Assembly: GCA_021731345.1 (NCBI GenBank)
Contig: JAKFXO010000044.1
Location: forward strand, 1-12,930
Direction: 5' to 3'
DNA: 12,930 bases
Source: Candidatus Peribacterales bacterium
Lineage (GTDB): Bacteria; Patescibacteriota; Gracilibacteria; Peribacterales; Peribacteraceae
Both the position numbers and the translations under genes were made by a program. The notes under the pieces were generated by a model, which searched no databases, was not told the DNA's origin, and worked only from the letters and a program-made list of their open reading frames with translations. Position 1 is the first letter of the stretch. Each line of letters opens with the position of its first letter. Of the stretch, positions 1-5,932 are shown piece after piece.

Positions 1-1161
<1,161 letters not shown>

Positions 1162-1381
1162 GAAGATGTTCGTGTACCGAGTGTTTATGTCGGTACATGG
1201 CTTCTAAATACCGTTTTTTTGCAAAGGTGGTATGCCCTTTGTTTAATTCCAAAGGAAATAAATTGGACCTAATTTTCTCTACTACACGATGCTGTGAAGG
1301 AGCTTAGGCGCGTGTGAGGCGGAGGCTCCTTTTTGAAAGGGAGACAAACAAGCCATTACGAATACATAGGCTTACTCACAG
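1162..1381 (-). promoter_or_regulatory. rRNA operon leader with stem-loops
   Basis: Transcribed leader between the predicted start (about 1381) and the 16S 5' end. Three inverted repeats are visible: an 8-bp stem TGTACCGA/TCGGTACA (1173-1180 with 1190-1197), a 6-bp stem (1236-1241 with 1250-1255) and a 7-bp stem AAGGAGC/GCTCCTT (1297-1303 with 1325-1331). They may help fold or process the precursor RNA. I see no clear boxA antitermination site, no tRNA and no convincing ORF. Confidence 0.5.
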
Positions 1382-1388
1382 CCGGGCA

Positions 1389-1440
1389 ATCTTAGGTGGC
1401 AGTTTATGCGGCGTCAAGCAGGATCGAACAAATTTTTTTG
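1389..1440 (-). promoter_or_regulatory. rRNA operon promoter with UP-like A-tract
   Basis: On the minus strand the -35 is TTGACG (1417-1412), the spacer is exactly 17 bp and the -10 is TAAGAT (1394-1389). An A/T tract at about 1428-1439 lies where an rRNA UP element would sit. The predicted start is about 1381. It begins only some 35 bp past the stop codon of the upstream co-directional gene, and I see no terminator between them. Confidence 0.75.
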
Positions 1441-1451
1441 GCATCCTCTTT

Positions 1452-2141
1452 TTAGTCACTCTTGATGCTGAGCTCGGGCGTGAAAGCGTCGCCTGGTAGC
1501 CATTTGTGCATGTTTTGTCCTTCCGCAAAGTATTCAGCGAGGAAGTAGTCGAGTTCACTGTCGACAAAAGAAACGGTCGCGGCTACATGTTGTTTTGCAG
1601 TCTTGCTGTAAATGCAGATGCCCCTTGCTGGTTTTGTGAGACGTCGGATTCCTTTGATGTACGGATACTTGGGATTACTGAAGGGGATAATTTTTTCTCG
1701 TGGCACGACTTGCATTTTCCCATCTACCAATTCCAATGCAGCAGAGCTCACTCCAGACACGATGAAGTTCACAGTGTCCTCATTCTTAGTATTACGAACG
1801 TCATTTGTGAGCGTACAGGTTATCGCTGGCTGTACCTCCGCAAGAGAGACCCAGCCGTGTCTAGGACGAGAGTGGTTTAGTTTGCGATAGCGAATCCACG
1901 CGCGCTTCCCCTCGGGGTCGATGTGCGTGACGCGGCCAGACGTCGCACCATCATGTGTAACTGGATCAATAGTGACCGTTATTTTTTCGGGTAGCGAATA
2001 CACATATCGTGGTGCACCTCTCGCATCTCTCATGACGCTGATCGCCTCCTCTTTCATCGACTCAAAAAGCTCGATGTCCTGCGGCGCAGGAACACTCTCC
2101 TTATTATCTCCTTGCTCCCCCCTATTCTGTGGCTCGTTCAT
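1452..2141 (-). CDS. Hypothetical protein, 229 aa, upstream of the rRNA operon
   Basis: I do not recognise the family. The protein has a polar, probably disordered start (residues 1-25), then a likely beta-rich body with repeated basic/aromatic patches such as RAWIRYRKL and PYIKGIRRL. No signal peptide, membrane segment or known catalytic motif is visible, so it is probably cytoplasmic. The ATG at 2141 is supported by a consensus-like promoter whose -10 ends 8 nt before it. There is no SD; the mRNA should be leaderless. The stop codon lies directly before the rRNA promoter on the same strand. A role tied to ribosomes is only a guess from this position. Opposite-strand ORFs here are weaker and lack promoters. 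Confidence 0.75.
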   Translation of the reverse strand: MNEPQNRGEQGDNKESVPAPQDIELFESMKEEAISVMRDARGAPRYVYSLPEKITVTIDPVTHDGATSGRVTHIDPEGKRAWIRYRKLNHSRPRHGWVSLAEVQPAITCTLTNDVRNTKNEDTVNFIVSGVSSAALELVDGKMQVVPREKIIPFSNPKYPYIKGIRRLTKPARGICIYSKTAKQHVAATVSFVDSELDYFLAEYFAEGQNMHKWLPGDAFTPELSIKSD

Positions 2142-2149
2142 AGAATAAT

Positions 2150-2177
2150 ATTATAAATTAATACTCAATTATGTCAA
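2150..2177 (-). promoter_or_regulatory. Consensus promoter of the 229-aa gene
   Basis: Both hexamers are perfect: TTGACA (2177-2172), a 16-bp spacer and TATAAT (2155-2150). Eight bases separate the -10 from the ATG at 2141, so transcription should start within 0-2 nt of the start codon. The -35 overlaps one of two repeated palindromes. Confidence 0.8.
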
Positions 2178-2210
2178 TAATTCCATATGTGCCCTGATTG
2201 TGTCAATAAT
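2168..2210. repeat. Pair of 14-bp imperfect palindromes, operator-like
   Basis: ATTATGTCAATAAT (2168-2181) and ATTGTGTCAATAAT (2197-2210) differ at one base, and their centres are 29 bp apart. Each has the form ATTRT-GTCA-ATAAT. The first covers the -35 of the 229-aa gene; the second lies just upstream of the rpsF -35. They could bind a dimeric regulator, or one could simply be a duplicated promoter -35 (each contains TTGACA on the minus strand). No regulator is identified. Confidence 0.5.
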
Positions 2211-2212
2211 CC

Positions 2213-2242
2213 TTGACGGTGGCCCCAGGCAGCACGTAGAGT
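2213..2242 (+). promoter_or_regulatory. Probable rpsF-rpsR promoter
   Basis: TTGACG (2213-2218), an 18-bp spacer and TAGAGT (2237-2242). The predicted start is near 2249, giving a leader of about 53 nt. This leader has a small hairpin TCCCG/CGGGA (2265-2269 with 2276-2280) but no SD. Confidence 0.45.
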
Positions 2243-2301
2243 CCGCCAGCTTACTTCTTCCCTCTCCCGTATTCGCGGGACAGGTTTTACCCACGAACTG
2301 T

Positions 2302-2859
2302 ATGCCTACGCTCAACCCGAGCAGCGAAGACGTGCGTGTCTACGAGATCGCCGTCATGCTCCAGCCCGACCTCGATCCGAGGGGGGAATCTAAACTCCTT
2401 TCCGAAGTGGAAGGACATTTCGCAGAAGCAAAAGCGGTGACGCTTTTCAAAGATCCATGGACGAAGCGCGGTCTTGCCTACAAGATCGGCGGCTTCGATG
2501 AAGCGAAGTTCGTTATTTACTACCTTGAGATCGACCCTGCACTTGTCCGCGAACTTGATAAGCAGCTTCGTCTCACGAAGGGGATTCTCCGTCACCTCGT
2601 TGTGATCCCACCAAAGGGATACGAGGCCGTGAGTTACGAGAACCGTTACCAGGACTGGCTCAAAAACCGCGTCACGCTCGCCGAGCAGAAGCAGAACAAG
2701 CGCGAGGAAAGACTAAAGCAGACTGTCACCGACACGGCCAAGCGTGCTGCGAAGCGCATTACGGAACAGAAGCCGAAAGAGGCAGCAAAGCCGCTCGACT
2801 CCGGTGTTCTGTCTGACAAGCTCGACAAGCTGATCTCTGATGACGACTTGAAACTCTAA
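2302..2859 (+). CDS. rpsF: Small ribosomal subunit protein bS6 with long C-terminal tail
   Basis: Ribosomal protein bS6, which binds 16S rRNA in the platform of the 30S subunit together with bS18. The core at residues 12-102 carries family hallmarks: VYEIAVMLQPDLD at the start, then WTKRGLAYKI and LRLTKGILRHLVV. The ATG at 2302 places this core just after a 10-residue extension; an upstream in-frame start at 2200 would add an unlikely leader and lies before the promoter. The protein is 185 aa, against about 95-135 usually. The extra tail (103-185) is rich in Lys, Arg, Glu and Gln, probably a helix or coiled coil, and ends acidic. The start has no SD. rpsR follows after 24 nt, probably in the same transcript. 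The ssb gene that often lies between the two is absent. Confidence 0.93.
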   Translation: MPTLNPSSEDVRVYEIAVMLQPDLDPRGESKLLSEVEGHFAEAKAVTLFKDPWTKRGLAYKIGGFDEAKFVIYYLEIDPALVRELDKQLRLTKGILRHLVVIPPKGYEAVSYENRYQDWLKNRVTLAEQKQNKREERLKQTVTDTAKRAAKRITEQKPKEAAKPLDSGVLSDKLDKLISDDDLKL

Positions 2860-2883
2860 TCCATTCGCCCTCCCCAAGCCTCC

Positions 2884-3132
2884 ATGTCTAAGCCAAACAA
2901 GCCATTCAACCAGATGAAGTCCAAGCGCGTTGAAAAGAAAGTCTGTCCGTTCGACCGCGCAGGAGTTGTGTATATGGACTACAAAGATTACCCAACTCTC
3001 AAGCCGTACATCGACTACTTCGGAAACATTCGTAAGCGTTATTACTCCGGCCTGTGTCTCAAGCATCAGAAGATGCTCAAGAACGCAGTGGAGCGCGCAC
3101 GTTTCCTCGGTATGCTCGCATACCGCAAGTAA
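2884..3132 (+). CDS. rpsR: Small ribosomal subunit protein bS18
   Basis: Ribosomal protein bS18, the partner of bS6 in the 30S platform. The 82-aa sequence has the family pattern: a basic start, KVCPFDR, then MDYKDYPTLKPYI, a basic central part (GNIRKRYYSGLCLKHQKML) and the conserved ending ERARFLGMLAY. Length is normal. It follows rpsF by 24 nt and is followed by a strong terminator. The upstream spacer is pyrimidine-rich with no SD, so translation may depend on coupling to rpsF or on SD-independent initiation. Confidence 0.95.
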   Translation: MSKPNKPFNQMKSKRVEKKVCPFDRAGVVYMDYKDYPTLKPYIDYFGNIRKRYYSGLCLKHQKMLKNAVERARFLGMLAYRK

Positions 3133-3152
3133 TTCTTTCTACCCTCGAATTC

Positions 3153-3180
3153 AAACCCGCCGAGTGGCGGGTTTTTTTTT
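3153..3180 (+). terminator. Rho-independent terminator after rpsR
   Basis: A 9-bp stem AAACCCGCC/GGCGGGTTT (3153-3161 with 3166-3174), loop GAGT, followed by a run of T. On the opposite strand the hairpin is preceded by A and followed by only three T, so it may serve the convergent 86-aa ORF weakly; that ORF's stop codon lies within the T run. Confidence 0.92.
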
Positions 3181-3439
3181 ATTTGTGTGTATCCGGTTTT
3201 CTCTCATCACGTTTCAGCCAACGTGAGGACATGAGAACGTGATTGAGTGCTTCGATAATCGTCAGTGGAGTACGATCATCTCTGCCTGCGAGTGTATGTA
3301 TTTTTTCACGAATGAGTTCGATGAGAAGAAGCGCATGTTTCTCCACGTCATTCGCTGTGAGCGGGTAGCCTTCCATGGTACAGCGTGCAAACAGTACATC
3401 GCGAATTCGGTCTTCCGATGGTGTAGATAGGGGTTTCAT
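3179..3439 (-). CDS. Hypothetical protein, 86 aa, probably helical
   Basis: Unrecognised small protein convergent with rpsR and divergent from the first small-membrane-protein unit. The sequence looks genuine: amphipathic helical stretches (SEDRIRDVLFARC, NDVEKHALLLIELIREKI, LTIIEALNHVLMSSRWLK), no membrane segment, and a basic end. There is no SD before the ATG at 3439. A possible minus-strand promoter is TAGAAA, 17 bp, TAGAAT (-10 at 3470-3465), which overlaps the -10 of the plus-strand unit. A shorter start at the internal Met22 is possible. I cannot assign a function; a DNA-binding or adaptor role would be a guess. Confidence 0.55.
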   Translation of the reverse strand: MKPLSTPSEDRIRDVLFARCTMEGYPLTANDVEKHALLLIELIREKIHTLAGRDDRTPLTIIEALNHVLMSSRWLKRDERKPDTHK

Positions 3440-3445
3440 GGATAA

Positions 3446-3474
3446 TGGACAAATTTTGCGATTAATTCTATAGT
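3446..3474 (+). promoter_or_regulatory. Promoter of cassette 1
   Basis: TGGACA (3446-3451), a 17-bp spacer and TATAGT (3469-3474), each one base from consensus. The predicted start is about 3481, giving a leader of about 117 nt. It lies 6 bp from the start of the divergent 86-aa ORF. Confidence 0.75.
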
Positions 3475-3507
3475 ATTCTTCGCTCTTTTTCTATCACCTG
3501 ACTTTTT

Positions 3508-3590
3508 CCGGGCAGCATTTCAGAGAAATTCTGCCCGGGGAGAATCGTTCCTCGTCCGCATCGCCCGGGAGGCGATACTCGTTTCAGGAG
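3508..3590 (+). promoter_or_regulatory. Structured leader element 1 (CGGGGAGAA motif)
   Basis: First of three related leaders. A long hairpin is formed by CCGGGCAG/CTGCCCGG (3508-3515 with 3531-3538) and an inner ATTTC/GAAAT stem (3517-3521 with 3525-3529). Its 3' arm runs into CGGGGAGAA (3536-3544). A second hairpin follows, ATCGCC/GGCGAT (3560-3565 with 3571-3576), then the SD AGGAG (3586-3590). The order hairpin, motif, hairpin, SD recurs at 4037-4133 and 4608-4697. Confidence 0.7.
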
Positions 3591-3597
3591 AAGCATC

Positions 3598-3882
3598 GTG
3601 GTGAAAACTATTCTCGTCGTCGGGATTCCGTTGCTGACGATCATTGCGATCGTCTTGTATCAGCGACGGTATCGTCACCGACTCGAAACGGACTACAACT
3701 TTTTGTTGCGGTTTTATGTCTCGTACATTGCGTGTGAGTCGGAAACCGGTCCGTCCGAACTCGAGCTTCAGACTGCTCGTGCTTCGTACAAGCGTGTGAT
3801 CAATGCAAAGTTGCATCTCACGCGTGAAGAGCCGCCCATTTGGGGTAGTCTCGAGCGATATTTCGGCTCTGTGTGGCCGTAA
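3598..3882 (+). CDS. Small single-pass membrane protein, cassette 1 (94 aa)
   Basis: Unrecognised protein. A hydrophobic helix at about residues 4-20 is followed at once by basic residues (QRRYRHR), which by the positive-inside rule puts the C-terminal ~70 residues in the cytoplasm. No signal-peptidase or lipobox site is evident. The start is GTG at 3598, 7 nt after AGGAG; a second GTG at 3601 is also possible at 10 nt. The domain after the membrane segment has a helical LETDYNFLLRF stretch and a SYKRV segment that resembles DYDDV in the next protein. It has its own promoter, leader and terminator. It is probably a distant paralogue of the proteins at 4142 and 4706, on grounds of shared architecture more than sequence identity. 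Function unknown. Confidence 0.78.
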   Translation: MVKTILVVGIPLLTIIAIVLYQRRYRHRLETDYNFLLRFYVSYIACESETGPSELELQTARASYKRVINAKLHLTREEPPIWGSLERYFGSVWP

Positions 3883-3909
3883 CGAGGAACAATGATTTTC
3901 CTTGCGTTT

Positions 3910-3950
3910 ACCGCCGTGTGTCCTTTGTGGCATACGGTGGTTTTCTTTTT
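3910..3950 (+). terminator. Rho-independent terminator of cassette 1
   Basis: An 11-bp stem ACCGCCGTGTG/CATACGGTGGT (3910-3920 with 3931-3941, with G-U pairs), a 10-nt loop and the tail TTTTCTTTTT. Confidence 0.85.
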
Positions 3951-3972
3951 ATTGAAGCCATTTCTCTCATTG

Positions 3973-4001
3973 TATACAAATATGATAAATTGTTGTAAAA
4001 T
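3973..4001 (+). promoter_or_regulatory. Probable promoter of cassette 2
   Basis: TATACA (3973-3978), a 17-bp spacer and TAAAAT (3996-4001) in an A/T-rich stretch. The predicted start is about 4008. The early leader (CGTTC, TT, then TTTCATCG) resembles that of cassette 3, which supports this placement. The -35 is weak. Confidence 0.5.
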
Positions 4002-4036
4002 CAAGCCTTCGTTCATTCATTTCATCGTTCAATTTT

Positions 4037-4133
4037 CCCCGATCTGCACTCAGGCTTGAGTTCGGTTCGGGGAGAATTTTGCCCCACTCGCCCGCGCCCG
4101 AGTTTCACGGCGTACGGTTCCTACATGGTGGAG
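4037..4133 (+). promoter_or_regulatory. Structured leader element 2 (CGGGGAGAA motif)
   Basis: Outer stem CCCCGA/TCGGGG (4037-4042 with 4067-4072), inner stem ACTCA/TGAGT (4048-4052 with 4057-4061), loop GGCT. The 3' arm is part of CGGGGAGAA (4068-4076). A second hairpin follows, ACTCG/CGAGT (4086-4090 with 4099-4103), then the SD GGAG (4130-4133). Downstream of the motif it shares a TGCCCyAC..GCCCG..CCCGrGTTTC pattern with leader 3. Confidence 0.68.
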
Positions 4134-4141
4134 AAACAACC

Positions 4142-4459
4142 ATGAAAGTTTTACTGATTGGATCAGGAGTCTTTCTCCTGATCGTCGCAGCCTTGCTTTT
4201 GGTAGCACGTCAGCTCTTCGTTCGGCGTATTGAACGTTGTTACGACGATCTTCTGCAGCTCCATCATTTGATGCGTCGATTGCCGGAAGGTCACATACCA
4301 CGAATATCACTCGAAGATGCATGTGCGAGGGTCGAGGACTATGACGACGTCATGTCGTCAGGTCTGTATCCAAATGATCCCATGCTCAACAAGCTCAAGC
4401 AGCAGTGTTCGTGGCTTCATAATCGGGAGCAATTCCAGATTATTTTTCCTTCGTCGTAA
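4142..4459 (+). CDS. Small single-pass membrane protein, cassette 2 (105 aa)
   Basis: Unrecognised protein. A hydrophobic helix at residues 3-23 is followed by RQLFVRR, predicting a cytoplasmic C-terminal domain. That domain starts with a helical IERCYDDLLQLHHLMRRL segment and contains SLEDACARVEDYDDV, comparable with ELQTARASYKRV in the cassette 1 protein. It has two Cys after the membrane segment besides none within it. The ATG at 4142 has GGAG 8 nt upstream; an upstream in-frame TTG at 4079 lies just after the leader motif and would add 21 residues before the membrane helix, which is less likely. Monocistronic, with its own terminator. Function unknown. Confidence 0.78.
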   Translation: MKVLLIGSGVFLLIVAALLLVARQLFVRRIERCYDDLLQLHHLMRRLPEGHIPRISLEDACARVEDYDDVMSSGLYPNDPMLNKLKQQCSWLHNREQFQIIFPSS

Positions 4460-4482
4460 TGGGGCGATTTTCCTCACCCACA

Positions 4483-4519
4483 CCCGCCAATTGCCTTCAT
4501 GGCAACCGGCGGGTTTTCT
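4483..4519 (+). terminator. Rho-independent terminator of cassette 2
   Basis: Stem CCCGCC/GGCGGG (4483-4488 with 4508-4513) with inner stem TTGCC/GGCAA (4491-4495 with 4501-4505), loop TTCAT and tail TTTTCT. Confidence 0.82.
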
Positions 4520-4534
4520 CTGTGGTGATGTACT

Positions 4535-4563
4535 TTGACAAAGTATAAAAAAAGGTGTTTAAT
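4535..4563 (+). promoter_or_regulatory. Promoter of cassette 3
   Basis: A perfect -35 TTGACA (4535-4540), a 17-bp spacer and TTTAAT (4558-4563). The predicted start is about 4570, giving a leader of about 136 nt. Confidence 0.72.
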
Positions 4564-4607
4564 AATAAAAAGACCGTTCGTTATTTTCATCGCACATACA
4601 TGTCCTT

Positions 4608-4697
4608 CCTGAGCTGTATTTGTGGAATGTAGCTCGGGGAGAACATGCCCTACGCCCGTCGTCGTCCCGGGGTTTCGGACGAATTTGATCGCAGGAG
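4608..4697 (+). promoter_or_regulatory. Structured leader element 3 (CGGGGAGAA motif)
   Basis: Outer stem CCTGAGCT/AGCTCGGG (4608-4615 with 4631-4638, one G-U pair), inner stem GTATT/AATGT (4616-4620 with 4626-4630, two G-U pairs), loop TGTGG. The 3' arm runs into CGGGGAGAA (4635-4643). A second hairpin follows, TCGTCC/GGACGA (4662-4667 with 4677-4682), then the SD AGGAG (4693-4697). The stem sequences differ from leaders 1 and 2 while pairing is kept. Confidence 0.68.
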
Positions 4698-4705
4698 TAT
4701 GTGCG

Positions 4706-5038
4706 ATGCATTGGTACTTGCCTCTGACTGTTGTGGTTCTTGGCCTGACGATTGTTCTTCCTGCGGGCTACTACCGCTGGAAGAGTCATCAGGAACTCGA
4801 AGCTGCAGCCAATCGCCTCTTTGTCTTTTGGAACGGTCGCCTCGTTGCGCCACGCGAGTTTGTGCAACTCGCCGATCAGTTCCCTCGTGAAAAGGGGGAT
4901 TGGCGTCAGCCAATCGCAGACTACCGTTTGGTCCGCAGTAATCGGAGTGTCGCAGACCGCTTGCCCGCCAAGCTTTGGGAAGACCTGGATCTCTACCCAT
5001 GGTTTGAGAATTCGGCCGAGCTCGAGAAGATGAGCTAG
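4706..5038 (+). CDS. Small single-pass membrane protein, cassette 3 (110 aa)
   Basis: Unrecognised protein. A hydrophobic segment at residues 4-20 (YLPLTVVVLGLTIVLPA) is followed by YYRWKSH, again predicting a cytoplasmic C-terminal part of about 85 residues. That part has a helical QELEAAANRLFVFW stretch, a DYRLV segment aligning with the SYKRV and DYDDV segments of the other two, and an acidic end. The ATG at 4706 is 8 nt after AGGAG; ATG 4699 is in another frame and too close to the SD. It has its own promoter, leader and terminator. It is the most diverged of the three at protein level, so paralogy rests mainly on the shared gene and leader layout. Function unknown. Confidence 0.78.
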   Translation: MHWYLPLTVVVLGLTIVLPAGYYRWKSHQELEAAANRLFVFWNGRLVAPREFVQLADQFPREKGDWRQPIADYRLVRSNRSVADRLPAKLWEDLDLYPWFENSAELEKMS

Positions 5039-5052
5039 GGAGTTTCCCCACT

Positions 5053-5087
5053 ACCTGTCTGACCCTCTGGTCAGGCAGGTTTATTTT
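5053..5087 (+). terminator. Rho-independent terminator of cassette 3
   Basis: A 12-bp stem ACCTGTCTGACC/GGTCAGGCAGGT (5053-5064 with 5069-5080, one G-U), loop CTCT and tail TTATTTT. Confidence 0.88.
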
Positions 5088-5096
5088 GCATGCGCC

Positions 5097-5126
5097 TTGT
5101 CGAACATCAGATTTTCAGAGTAGGGT
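5097..5126 (+). promoter_or_regulatory. Possible yebC promoter
   Basis: TTGTCG (5097-5102), an 18-bp spacer and TAGGGT (5121-5126). The -10 ends 7 nt before the ATG, so the predicted transcript is leaderless. The -10 is weak, but the gene follows a terminator and needs a promoter in this 46-bp gap. Confidence 0.4.
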
Positions 5127-5133
5127 ATTTCGC

Positions 5134-5886
5134 ATGTCAGGGCATTCCAAATGGCACAACATCAAAGTGCGCAAGATGGCGAGTGATGCCAAGAAGGGCA
5201 AGGCATACACCAAGTACGCGCGCCTCATCCAAATTGCTGCACGAGAAGGAGGAGGTGATCCGGGAAAGAATACGAAGCTTCGCACACTCATTGAGTCCGC
5301 AAAGAGCGAGAGTGTGCCGAATGCCAACATTGAGCGTGCGATTAAGAACGGTACGGGAGCGCTGAAAGGAGAGGCGATGCAGGAAGTGACGTACGAGGGC
5401 TATGGACCCTCTGGAGCTGCTTTCATCATTGAGTGCCTCACGGATAACCGCAATCGATCACTTAGTAATGTGAAGCTCATCCTCACTAAAAATGGCGGAC
5501 GTTTTGCGGAAAGCGGATCAGTGCTGTGGATGTTTGAGCGCAGGGGAGTGGTGGTCGCTAGCGGTGGAGATGCCGGACTTGGTTCTGTTGTGAAAGATGC
5601 AGCTGCTCTCGAATCTCTTGAGCTTGAGCTCATCGATAAAGGCGCGGAAGATTTTTCGACGAGCGACGAGCACATTCAGGTGGTGACAGACATGACGCAT
5701 TGGGCAAACGTGCGAGATTTTTTGAAGACAAAAGGTTTCACGATCGAATCAGCCGGACTGCAGTTTGTGGCAAAACAAACAGCGCCAGTGGACGGACACA
5801 CGATGCTCAAACTTGAGGCATTAACTGCCGCACTTGAAGAAGATGAAGATGTCTCGGAAGTGCACACAAATGCTGTCATTGCCTGA
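5134..5886 (+). CDS. yebC: YebC/TACO1-family protein
   Basis: Member of the YebC/TACO1 family, first described as transcriptional regulators and more recently linked to relief of ribosome stalling, including at proline-rich stretches. The protein is 250 aa, the normal length. It opens with the family signature MSGHSKWHNIK, followed by KGKAYTKYAR and the NIERAIKNGTG stretch; YEGYGPSGAAFIIECLTDNRNR and the NGGRFAESGSVLWMFERRG block match the middle domain. The family signature fixes the start at 5134; an in-frame upstream start at 5086 falls in the previous terminator. No SD; stop codon is UGA. The exporter gene follows after 46 nt. Confidence 0.95.
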   Translation: MSGHSKWHNIKVRKMASDAKKGKAYTKYARLIQIAAREGGGDPGKNTKLRTLIESAKSESVPNANIERAIKNGTGALKGEAMQEVTYEGYGPSGAAFIIECLTDNRNRSLSNVKLILTKNGGRFAESGSVLWMFERRGVVVASGGDAGLGSVVKDAAALESLELELIDKGAEDFSTSDEHIQVVTDMTHWANVRDFLKTKGFTIESAGLQFVAKQTAPVDGHTMLKLEALTAALEEDEDVSEVHTNAVIA

Positions 5887-5894
5887 TCTGCGCG

Positions 5895-5922
5895 CTGGAC
5901 GGTTATATAGTTGAGGTATAAA
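5895..5922 (+). promoter_or_regulatory. Possible promoter of the ABC exporter gene
   Basis: A -10 TATAAA (5917-5922) ends 10 nt before the ATG at 5933, with a poor -35 CTGGAC (5895-5900). This predicts a leader of about 4 nt. A GAGGT at 5913-5917 is SD-like but lies 15 nt from the ATG, too far for normal use, so the initiation mode is uncertain. Confidence 0.4.
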
Positions 5923-5932
5923 CTGTGCGCTC

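Noticed and set aside
1297..1335. Terminator-like hairpin followed by TTTTT on the plus strand upstream of 16S
   Set aside because: No plus-strand gene ends there. On the transcribed minus strand it is part of the rRNA leader and lacks a U tail.
3520..3933. 137-aa minus-strand reading frame over cassette 1
   Set aside because: Antisense to a gene with promoter, SD and terminator; composition is low-quality (Arg, Thr, His-rich) and no promoter is seen.
4645..4890. 81-aa reading frame starting just after leader motif 3
   Set aside because: It overlaps the membrane-protein gene in another frame, is Cys/Ser/Arg-rich like a shadow frame, and its ATG is only 3 nt from the SD-like bases.
3446..5087. 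Integron-like gene cassettes or a CRISPR-like array
   Set aside because: No attC-like sites, integrase or regular short repeats with spacers; each unit has its own promoter and terminator.
5086..5133. Longer yebC start at 5086
   Set aside because: It overlaps the terminator tail of cassette 3, and the family signature begins at 5134.
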